DNA from: Burkholderiales bacterium
GTDB lineage: Bacteria > Pseudomonadota > Gammaproteobacteria > Burkholderiales > Burkholderiaceae_B
Direction of reading: 5' to 3'
DNA: 11,179 nucleotides
NCBI GenBank assembly: GCA_005788065.1
Contig: SXZD01000296.1
Coordinates: 1-11,179, forward strand
Part shown: one piece after another, positions 1-6,287 of the stretch
How the letters are laid out: each line of letters starts with the position of its first letter
Numbering within the stretch: position 1 is the first letter of the stretch
Notes under the pieces: model-generated
Seen by the model: only the letters and a program-made list of their open reading frames with translations
Database searches by the model: none
Told to the model about the DNA's origin: nothing
Position numbers and translations under genes: made by a program

Positions 1-1371
1 ATTGAAGCCGCTCGCGCAGGCAAACATGGCAAAGGATTCGCAGTGGTGGCCGACGAAGTTCGTACGCTGGCTGAAACCTCCGAGAAAAGTGCGCGCGACA
101 TCCAGAACCTTGTATCGCAGATTCAGAATGAAGTGAAGGTGATTGCCGACGGCATCAACAAGTCGGCAGAAGACGTCAAGGCAGAAGCCGAGCGCGGCAA
201 GATCGTGATGGACCAGTTGGGCGTTATCGCAAGCGACTGCGCGGTCATCGTGGAAGGCGCCAAAGAAATTCTGCGCTCCTCAGACGAATCATCTGCTGCC
301 TGCACGCAGGCACTGAAAGGCGCAGAAACCATTGCAGCTGCAGCTGAAGAGCAAAGCTCTGCAACGGAAGAGTCTGCCAAGACTGTACAGGAACAGACCG
401 CCGCGCTGTCGGAAGCTGAAACGGCATCACGTGCGCTGTCCGAGATTGCTGAAGATCTCAAGAACAGTTCGGATGTGGCCAAGTCGGCCGAAGAAGTGGC
501 ATCGGCAGCAGAAGAACTGTCGGCCGCCGTGCAAGAAATTACCCGCGCATCCACACAGATCATGGTTGCCGTGGAACAGATCCGCAAGGGTGCTCAGAAC
601 CAGGCCGCAGCAACGGCAGAAAGCGCCGCCGCCATCTCCCAGATTGAAAAAGGCATCCAGTTGTCTGATCGCTTGTCCCTCACTGCGCTGGAAAAGAGCC
701 GCCTCATGCAAGATCTGGTCGAGCAAAACAAGTCTGCGGTTACAGGCCTGATCAAAGGTGTGGCCGGCTCACTGGAGTCCACCAAGGAGAGCTTGCGTCA
801 GGTCAAGGAACTGGAGAACGTTGCGCGCCGTATCGACAAGATTGTGGATGCCATCACCACCGTGTCCATCCAGACCAATATGCTGGCCGTCAACGGCGCA
901 GTGGAAGCTGCCCGCGCTGGCGATTTCGGGAAAGGCTTCGTTGTGGTGTCTACCGACATCCGCAATCTGGCACATGACTCCGCGGAAAACGCAGACCGCA
1001 TCAAAGACATGGTCAAGTCCATCCAAGACCAGATTCGCACCGTAGGCCGCGACCTGGACGAAATTCTCATTTCTGCCGCCAGCGAAATGGAAAAAACCAA
1101 AGCCATCGCAGTGAATCTGGACAGCATGCAGCGCGACATCGGCACCATTGAATCCGGCAACGCCGAAATCAATGAAGCCAACAAGATGATGGTCTCTGCA
1201 ATCGCACAGGTGAAGGTGGGCGTGGAGCAGGTTTCTGCAGCGTCCCAGCAGGCAGAGAAGTCCGCCACCGAATGCGCTGCGGCAACACGCCAGCAGTCAA
1301 AGGGCGCGGAAGAACTGGCTGCTGCAATCGAAGAGATTGCGTCGCTGGCTGACGAACTGCAAACCGCCTGA
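1..1371 (+). CDS. Methyl-accepting chemotaxis protein with two tandem signalling modules (5' partial)
   Basis: The frame is open from base 1, so the gene starts upstream; the GTG at 43 is an internal valine codon. Residue 1 below means the codon at base 1. The window opens inside a conserved MCP hairpin tip (IEAARAG, then GFAVVADEVRTLAE, residues 1-25). A methylation-like stretch (AAAEEQSSATEES, about 112-125) follows. A second, complete module then begins: methylation-like helix AAEELSAAVQEI (about 169-180), a second tip with QTNMLAVNGAVEAARAG (about 291-307) and DIRNLA, and a C-terminal helix with EELAAAIEEIASLADEL. The two modules align without gaps at an offset of 300 residues, and both end in an LADEL-like motif. 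The visible part is all Ala/Glu-rich coiled coil; any sensor or membrane segment would be upstream. It would control CheA through CheW and be a substrate of CheR and CheB. There is no C-terminal NWETF-type tether. MCP identity is certain; ligand and localisation are unknown. Confidence 0.95.
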   Translation: MEAARAGKHGKGFAVVADEVRTLAETSEKSARDIQNLVSQIQNEVKVIADGINKSAEDVKAEAERGKIVMDQLGVIASDCAVIVEGAKEILRSSDESSAACTQALKGAETIAAAAEEQSSATEESAKTVQEQTAALSEAETASRALSEIAEDLKNSSDVAKSAEEVASAAEELSAAVQEITRASTQIMVAVEQIRKGAQNQAAATAESAAAISQIEKGIQLSDRLSLTALEKSRLMQDLVEQNKSAVTGLIKGVAGSLESTKESLRQVKELENVARRIDKIVDAITTVSIQTNMLAVNGAVEAARAGDFGKGFVVVSTDIRNLAHDSAENADRIKDMVKSIQDQIRTVGRDLDEILISAASEMEKTKAIAVNLDSMQRDIGTIESGNAEINEANKMMVSAIAQVKVGVEQVSAASQQAEKSATECAAATRQQSKGAEELAAAIEEIASLADELQTA

Positions 1372-1403
1372 AGTGCCGGGCAACCTTTTGAAGAAGGTCC
1401 ATC

Positions 1404-3092
1404 ATGGCAAATGATACAAGTCAGGACGTCAATGACGTCAGCACTGGCGAGGAGCATGAGGGCGAACAGGTCGTCATCTTCGCGCTGGGCAGCGGCAAGT
1501 TTGCCGCGCCCATGCGTTTGGTACAGGAAATCATCCGCGTACCGGACACCGTACGGGTTCCTCTGGCTCCCAGCCACTTGAGCGGTCTGGGCAATCTGCG
1601 CGGTCGCGTTCTTCCCATCTTCTCGCTGCGGCACATGCTGGGCATGGAAGACATCGTCTGTGACGAGTCCACCCGTGCACTGGTCATTCGCGTGGGCACT
1701 CCACTGGGATTCCTGGTGGACAAAGTGCACTCGGTAATGACATTCGATCCGTCCCAGATCGAACCGGCTTCCCGCGTCGAGGGCAGCATCAGCAGCGAAT
1801 GGCTCTCCGGCATGATTCGCAAGGATGACGATGTCATCCTGCTGATCGACGTTGAAAAACTGCTCGCACAAGCCGGCCGTGCATGGCAAGGCATGGGCGG
1901 AAAAGAAGGCAGCGAGAATTTCGACCGCCAGGACAGCAATTCTGAGGAACAGAAGACCAATCAGGACGAATGGCATCTGGTCAGCTTTGAAGTGGCCAAT
2001 CAAGAGTATGCAACACCGATCGAGAGTGTTCAGGAAATTGTGCAGGCTCCGCAGCAGTACACGGAGATACCCAATTCACCCCGACACATTTTGGGTTTGA
2101 TGGTGTTGCGCCAGCGTCTGCTGCCCTTGGTCAGCCTGCGCTGCCTTTTCGGTCTGCCACAGGCGCAGATGGAAGAACACCATCGCGTGGTCGTTCTGCA
2201 ACTCGGCCAGGGCATGTCGGTTGGCGTGGTCATGGATCGCGTACATGAAGTGCTTCGCGTCCCCAAGTCTACCGTCGAAGGCATTCCCAAAATTCTTGAA
2301 AACACGCACAGCGCGCGCCAACTCAGTGCCATGTGCAGGCTCGACGGCGGCAAGCGTATTGTTTCCGTGCTGAATATCGATGCGATGTTCGACATGGAAT
2401 CGTTGCGCGACGCAATGGACGCCGCCGGTGTAACCGATACGGGAGAATCTCAGATGTCCAACTTTGCAGGCAGCGACGAGGAAGGCAGTGATGACGAGCT
2501 GCAAACCGTCGTGTTCCGTCTGGGCGATGAAGAGTTTGGTGTGCCGATCAATTCGGTGCAGGAAATTGTTCGCGTACCCGAGCAATTGACTCATGTTCCG
2601 CAATCGCCCTCCTTCGTCGAAGGCGTCATCAACCTTCGCGGTACGGTATTGCCTGTCATTGACCAGCGTCGCCGCATGGCCATCAACAGTGGCGATGAAG
2701 TTGACAAGGATCGTCAGCGCATCATGGTGTATCTGGTCAATGGTGTACGCACCGGCTTCATCGTGGACTCCGTCAGCGAAGTGCTGAAGATTCCACGGGC
2801 TGCCATCACACCATCTCCTGCCACCAATGAAGAATCGGCAGCACTGATTCCAGAAGTGGCCAACATCACAGCCAGCAAGCGGATGGTACTGCTGATCGAT
2901 CCGACAGCATTGCTCAGCGGTCGCGAACTGACTGAATTGGGCATCGAAGGAACCGGGGAGGACGCTCACGCTTCTGCCGGAGACGATGGTGCAGAACACT
3001 CGGCCTCTGCCGCTTCATCCGGAGGGCTGAAAAAGTCAAAATCTTCACGCAAGGAATCTGCCGATGCTCCGGCAGCGGCTGTGCATGAGTGA
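1404..3092 (+). CDS. cheW: Triple-domain CheW scaffold protein
   Basis: This 562-residue protein contains three consecutive CheW (SH3-like coupling) domains, whereas ordinary CheW has one domain of about 160 residues. The approximate positions are 21-155, 189-335 and 365-510. Each has the VQEI(I/V) motif (about 40-44, 209-213, 385-389) and a following LR element. Domains 1 and 3 keep the canonical NLRG (64-67 and 410-413). In domain 2 this is VLRQ (234-237), so the usual Asn and Gly are lost. Polar linkers separate the domains, and a Ser/Ala/Lys/Glu-rich tail (about 516-562) looks disordered. CheW couples MCP tips to the CheA P5 domain in the cytoplasmic array. This is the only CheW in the window. 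The start at 1404 is supported by AAGAAGG at 1391-1397, 6 nt upstream, and lies 32 nt after the MCP gene. Fusion of several CheW domains is known in other bacteria; the specific role here is inferred. Confidence 0.95.
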   Translation: MANDTSQDVNDVSTGEEHEGEQVVIFALGSGKFAAPMRLVQEIIRVPDTVRVPLAPSHLSGLGNLRGRVLPIFSLRHMLGMEDIVCDESTRALVIRVGTPLGFLVDKVHSVMTFDPSQIEPASRVEGSISSEWLSGMIRKDDDVILLIDVEKLLAQAGRAWQGMGGKEGSENFDRQDSNSEEQKTNQDEWHLVSFEVANQEYATPIESVQEIVQAPQQYTEIPNSPRHILGLMVLRQRLLPLVSLRCLFGLPQAQMEEHHRVVVLQLGQGMSVGVVMDRVHEVLRVPKSTVEGIPKILENTHSARQLSAMCRLDGGKRIVSVLNIDAMFDMESLRDAMDAAGVTDTGESQMSNFAGSDEEGSDDELQTVVFRLGDEEFGVPINSVQEIVRVPEQLTHVPQSPSFVEGVINLRGTVLPVIDQRRRMAINSGDEVDKDRQRIMVYLVNGVRTGFIVDSVSEVLKIPRAAITPSPATNEESAALIPEVANITASKRMVLLIDPTALLSGRELTELGIEGTGEDAHASAGDDGAEHSASAASSGGLKKSKSSRKESADAPAAAVHE

Positions 3093-3108
3093 GCAGTAGC
3101 AATGTCAG

Positions 3109-3135
3109 GGAGGGCGGGATGCAACCCCGCCCTCT
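3109..3135 (+). other. GC-rich intergenic hairpin between cheW and cheB
   Basis: AGGGCGGG at 3111-3118 pairs perfectly with CCCGCCCT at 3126-3133, with a 7-nt loop. G3110-C3134 and a G-U pair (3109/3135) extend the stem to about 10 bp. No T tract follows, so it is not a classical intrinsic terminator. It sits in the largest gap inside the operon (74 nt) and about 30 nt before the cheB start. It could be an attenuator, an mRNA-stability or processing element, or a weak terminator that lowers downstream expression. The pairing is directly visible; the function is inferred. Confidence 0.55.
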
Positions 3136-3166
3136 GCAGTAAACCTAACGCAGTACGGACACAGAC

Positions 3167-4408
3167 ATGATCAGGCTTTTGGTTGTAGATGATTCCGCCC
3201 TGATGAGAAAGCACTTGAACCAGGTGTTTTCTGCGGAGGGCGATTTCGAAATCGCCAACGCGCGCAATGGGGCGGAGGCTTTGGTCGAACTCAAGCGTTT
3301 TGAACCCGATGTGGTCACGCTGGATGTCAACATGCCCGAACTGGATGGCATCAGTGCCTTGTCGCTCATCATGGCAGAGAGGCCGACACCGGTGGTGATG
3401 TTCTCTTCCATCACGGAAAAGGGCGCTACCGCAACCCTTGAAGCCCTTGCGCTTGGCGCAGTGGACTTCATCGCAAAACCCGGGGGTACGATCTCCCTGA
3501 ATATCGATGCCGTGCATCAGGAACTGGTTGCAAAAGTGCGCAGCGCAGCCAATGCCAAAGTACGAGGCTATTCGCGTCGCGCGCAGGCACCTGTTACCGG
3601 CGCAGAGCGACCGCTGACAGAACCCCCGGGCTCACTGCGCAGGACGCAGCCGGCTGTATCCGCGACTGCGGCGACACCGACGCACCGCGCCAGAACCTAT
3701 GAACCGCCCACACCGAGCAAGCCATCCGTAGAGCCTGGCGTTCGCAGCCGCTTTGCGCGCAGTCCGGGCTTGGTTTTACCGGGACATTTGCCCCCGGAAA
3801 CCACCACGCCCTACAGCAAGATGCGCGCATTTGGCGTGGTGATGATCGGTGTTTCGACAGGTGGTCCCAAGGCACTGGAAGAAATCCTTCCGCTGCTGGA
3901 CAAGCGTTTTCGCTGGCCTGTGCTGGTGGCTCAACACATGCCCCCGCAATTCACGGAAGCATTTGCGAAGCGCCTCAATTCACTGTGCCCGTTGAATGTC
4001 GTTGAGGTCAACGCGCCGATGGAAGTGGTTCCCGGTAACGTGTATCTGGGGCGTGGAGGCACCGACATGGTGATGGCGGAGCGACTGGGCAAACTGATCG
4101 TCACACCGCGCCCCGAATCCTCTGAATACCTGTGGCATCCAAGCGTTGAAGCAATGGTGAAAAGTGCCATCAAATTGATGCATCCCAGCCAGACGATTTC
4201 AGTCATGCTCACAGGCATGGGATATGACGGCGCAACCGCCATGACCGAATTAAGAAAAATGGGCGGAAGAACCATCGCCGAATCAGAGGAGACAGCCACC
4301 GTGTTCGGCATGCCTGCTGAACTTATCAAACAAGGTGGGGCCGGTATTGTGTTGCCCTGCCACTCTATCGCACAACAATTGAATTACTGGATGCAGACAG
4401 GAGTCTGA
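3167..4408 (+). CDS. cheB: CheB, chemotaxis response regulator protein-glutamate methylesterase
   Basis: CheB removes methyl esters from, and deamidates, glutamyl/glutaminyl residues of receptors when phosphorylated by CheA. Residues 1-120 are a receiver domain: acidic pair D8-D9, phospho-acceptor D53 in LDVNMPELDG, S80/S81 and K104 in AKPGG. Residues about 220-413 are the esterase, with the full Ser-His-Asp triad: S230 in GVSTGGP, H257 in AQHMPP and D354 in LTGMGYDGA. The spacing matches the family. The two domains are joined by a long Pro/Thr/Arg-rich linker (about 130-220), so the protein has 413 residues against about 350 in enteric CheB. The start ATG has only a weak ribosome site (GGA, 3157-3159) and follows a strong hairpin, so translation may be restrained. 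The stop codon lies 2 nt before the HEAT gene, indicating translational coupling. The identification is secure and all key residues are present. Confidence 0.97.
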   Translation: MIRLLVVDDSALMRKHLNQVFSAEGDFEIANARNGAEALVELKRFEPDVVTLDVNMPELDGISALSLIMAERPTPVVMFSSITEKGATATLEALALGAVDFIAKPGGTISLNIDAVHQELVAKVRSAANAKVRGYSRRAQAPVTGAERPLTEPPGSLRRTQPAVSATAATPTHRARTYEPPTPSKPSVEPGVRSRFARSPGLVLPGHLPPETTTPYSKMRAFGVVMIGVSTGGPKALEEILPLLDKRFRWPVLVAQHMPPQFTEAFAKRLNSLCPLNVVEVNAPMEVVPGNVYLGRGGTDMVMAERLGKLIVTPRPESSEYLWHPSVEAMVKSAIKLMHPSQTISVMLTGMGYDGATAMTELRKMGGRTIAESEETATVFGMPAELIKQGGAGIVLPCHSIAQQLNYWMQTGV

Positions 4409-4410
4409 AC

Positions 4411-5049
4411 ATGGGATTTGCCAAAGCAGGACAAAGACCTTCGCAGGAACAGGCAGTAGCGGATGAATCCACTTTGGATCTGCCGGCACTGATCCGCGGC
4501 CTGCGTGACCCCGAACCCGACATGCGGCGCCGCTGCGCGAAGGAACTTGCGCAGCACCCCGAAGCCGTACACGCACTGGCTGCTTCGCTGGACATTGAGC
4601 GCGTGCAGAATGTACGCGAAATGGTGATGACGTCACTGGCGTTGATCGGTACATCCGAAGCAGTTGCCGTACTGCTGCCATGCCTGAGATCAGACGATGC
4701 ATTTCTTCGAAATGAGGCGATCGAGGTGCTCAAGCAGTTACCCGGATCACTGGCACCGATGATGGAGCAATTGCTCAGAGACCAGGACCCGGACGTTCGC
4801 ATTTTTGCAGTCAACGTATTGGAGAGCCTGCGCCACCCCAGCGTCGTGCAATGGTTGCTCAACGTGATTGAAAACGATCCGCATGTCAATGTGGTTGCCA
4901 CCGCACTTGACCTGCTGTCCGAGGTCGGCGATGAAAACTGCATCGACAGTCTTCTCAAAGCGCAAGAGCGATTTGCAAATGAACCGTATCTGCAGTTTGC
5001 AGTGAGAACTGCGCTTGACCGAATCGAGCAGTCGAAAGAGAGCACATAA
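4411..5049 (+). CDS. HEAT-repeat protein of the chemosensory operon
   Basis: This 212-residue protein has no catalytic motif that I recognise. From about residue 24 to 185 it consists of roughly five alpha-helical repeats of about 30 residues with the HEAT pattern: a D-P/D-x-x-x-R turn followed by an A-x-x-x-L-x-x-(L/I)-like helix. Examples are the segment around DPEPDMRRR (33-41), DDAFLRNEAIEVL (95-107) and DQDPDVRIFAVNVL (124-137). The N-terminal 20 residues are polar and probably flexible. There is no signal peptide or membrane helix, so it should be cytoplasmic. HEAT repeats are protein-binding solenoids. Its position between cheB and cheR, 2 nt after one and overlapping the other by 1 nt, suggests that it binds an adaptation enzyme, a receptor or a CheY. 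The start has a good AGGAG site (4399-4403). The fold call is fairly sure; the partner is unknown. Confidence 0.85.
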   Translation: MGFAKAGQRPSQEQAVADESTLDLPALIRGLRDPEPDMRRRCAKELAQHPEAVHALAASLDIERVQNVREMVMTSLALIGTSEAVAVLLPCLRSDDAFLRNEAIEVLKQLPGSLAPMMEQLLRDQDPDVRIFAVNVLESLRHPSVVQWLLNVIENDPHVNVVATALDLLSEVGDENCIDSLLKAQERFANEPYLQFAVRTALDRIEQSKEST

Positions 5050-5891
5050 TGGCCGTGACTGAAACCAAGGGAATCACCGATGATGATTTCCAGAAATTCC
5101 GGGAGTTCTTTTACCGGAAGACTGGGATTCACTTCGATGACAGTAAACGATACTTCGTTGACAAACGATTGGTTGAGCGCATGCAAGCCCTGAAAGTAGA
5201 CAGCTTCAGGTCTTACTTCACCACCTTGCGCTTCCAGACTTCAGGTGAAGAGTTGCAACAACTCATCAACGTGATGACAGTCAATGAGACCTACTTTTTC
5301 CGCGAAGAGTATCACTTTGCCTGCATGATCAGTTCGATGCTGCCGGAGATCGCCTCCAAAAAGCGTCCCGGCGATACGATCCGCATCTGGTCCATTCCAA
5401 GCTCATCCGGCGAGGAACCCTATTCCATCGCGATCTACCTGCAGGAATACTGGAACGACCTGGACAAATTCAATGTGGAGCTGATGGCATCCGACATCGA
5501 CACCACGATTCTGGAGCAGGCCAAGAAGGGTATCTACAGCGAGCGTTCCGTCGGTAACATACCGGCCCACGTTACCAACAAATATTTTCACAAGGACAAG
5601 AACGGCATGTATCACCTCGACGCTGACACCCGCAGCGCCGTGGAGTTCAGTCGTGTGAATCTCTCTGATTCGGCCGATACGCGGAAATTCCGCAAATGCG
5701 ACCTGATCTTTTGCCGCAACCTTCTGATTTACTTTGATGACGTGTCGCGCCGCGTAGCAGCGGAGGCTTTTTTCGATGCGTTGAATCCGGGTGGATTCAT
5801 TTGTCTCGGGCATTCGGAATCAATGAGCCGTATCAGCGGCTTGTTCAAGGTCCGGAAATTCCCCGAAGCAATCGTTTACCAAAAACCCTGA
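5049..5891 (+). CDS. cheR: CheR, chemotaxis protein-glutamate O-methyltransferase
   Basis: CheR transfers methyl groups from S-adenosylmethionine to receptor glutamates and opposes CheB. The 280-residue length is normal for the family. Residues about 11-75 form the helical N-terminal domain. The motif NETYFFRE (79-86) leads into the SAM-binding Rossmann domain, with WSIPSSSGEEPYS (114-126), the acidic SAM-contact region ASDID (147-151), CRNLLIYFD (222-230) and GHSES (254-258). The WSxxxS(T/S)GEEPYS signature is intact. The ATG overlaps the HEAT gene stop by one base (TAATG) and has a GAGAG site at 5038-5042, so the two genes are probably translationally coupled. Neither visible receptor ends in an NWETF-like pentapeptide, so CheR would have to dock directly on the methylation helices. 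Nothing appears truncated. Confidence 0.97.
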   Translation: MAVTETKGITDDDFQKFREFFYRKTGIHFDDSKRYFVDKRLVERMQALKVDSFRSYFTTLRFQTSGEELQQLINVMTVNETYFFREEYHFACMISSMLPEIASKKRPGDTIRIWSIPSSSGEEPYSIAIYLQEYWNDLDKFNVELMASDIDTTILEQAKKGIYSERSVGNIPAHVTNKYFHKDKNGMYHLDADTRSAVEFSRVNLSDSADTRKFRKCDLIFCRNLLIYFDDVSRRVAAEAFFDALNPGGFICLGHSESMSRISGLFKVRKFPEAIVYQKP

Positions 5892-5912
5892 TTCCAGCGC
5901 GAAGAGGACACC

Positions 5913-6287
5913 ATGAAACGCGTTCTGATTATCGATGATGCAGCCACCGTCCGCATGTACCACCGCGGAATTCTCAAACAAGCCGGCTATGAGACCGATG
6001 AAGCGGTCAATGGCATGGAGGCGCTTGAAAAGGCTTTCGATGGGCAATTCGACTTGTACCTTGTCGATGTGAACATGCCCAAGATGGATGGGTACTCGTT
6101 TCTGCGCAAGCTGCGCGAAGCGGTTGAAATCAGACAGGCTCCGGCTGTGATGATCAGCACGGAAGCCGAAGAGCATGACGAGACAGAAGCTTATCTGTCC
6201 GGCGCAAACCTGTACATGATCAAGCCTGTGCGGCCTGAGCAACTGGTTCAATGCGCCAGACTGCTACTTGGGGAGCGTGGCAGATGA
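5913..6287 (+). CDS. cheY: CheY-type single-domain response regulator (first of two)
   Basis: This stand-alone receiver domain of 124 residues would be phosphorylated by CheA and carry the signal to an output partner. Visible motifs are the acidic pair D8-D9 in IIDDAATVR, phospho-acceptor D52 in LVDVNMPKMDG, S82-T83 in MISTEA, an aromatic switch-position residue Y101 and K104 in MIKPV. It has no output domain. It lies 21 nt after cheR with an AGAGGA ribosome site (5903-5908). Its stop overlaps the CheA start in ATGA, so expression is tightly linked to the kinase. It differs markedly from the second CheY of the operon: the loop after the phospho-acceptor strand is more acidic (EAEEHDE), and the final helix differs. 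It may be a true output regulator or a phosphate sink; the sequence alone does not decide. Confidence 0.95.
   Translation: MKRVLIIDDAATVRMYHRGILKQAGYETDEAVNGMEALEKAFDGQFDLYLVDVNMPKMDGYSFLRKLREAVEIRQAPAVMISTEAEEHDETEAYLSGANLYMIKPVRPEQLVQCARLLLGERGR
6270..6275 (+). promoter_or_regulatory. Ribosome binding site that sets the cheA start
   Basis: GGGGAG lies 8 nt upstream of ATG 6284. The longer in-frame candidate, ATG 6251, lies deep inside cheY and lacks such a site. Starting at 6284 gives the normal CheA beginning (MNALQAQFIAESRELL) and an ATGA stop/start overlap. Confidence 0.6.

Noticed and set aside
43..45. GTG at 43 as the start of the first MCP
   Set aside because: The frame is open to base 1 and the preceding residues (IEAARAG) are the conserved MCP tip, so the codon is internal.
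798..2003. Long - strand open frame (401 codons) opposite the mcp and cheW genes
   Set aside because: It is the antisense shadow of two confident + strand genes, shows no recognisable domain, and crosses a gene boundary.
6251..6283. Upstream ATG at 6251 as the cheA start
   Set aside because: It would overlap cheY by 37 nt and has no ribosome site; ATG 6284 has GGGGAG and the usual CheA N-terminus.
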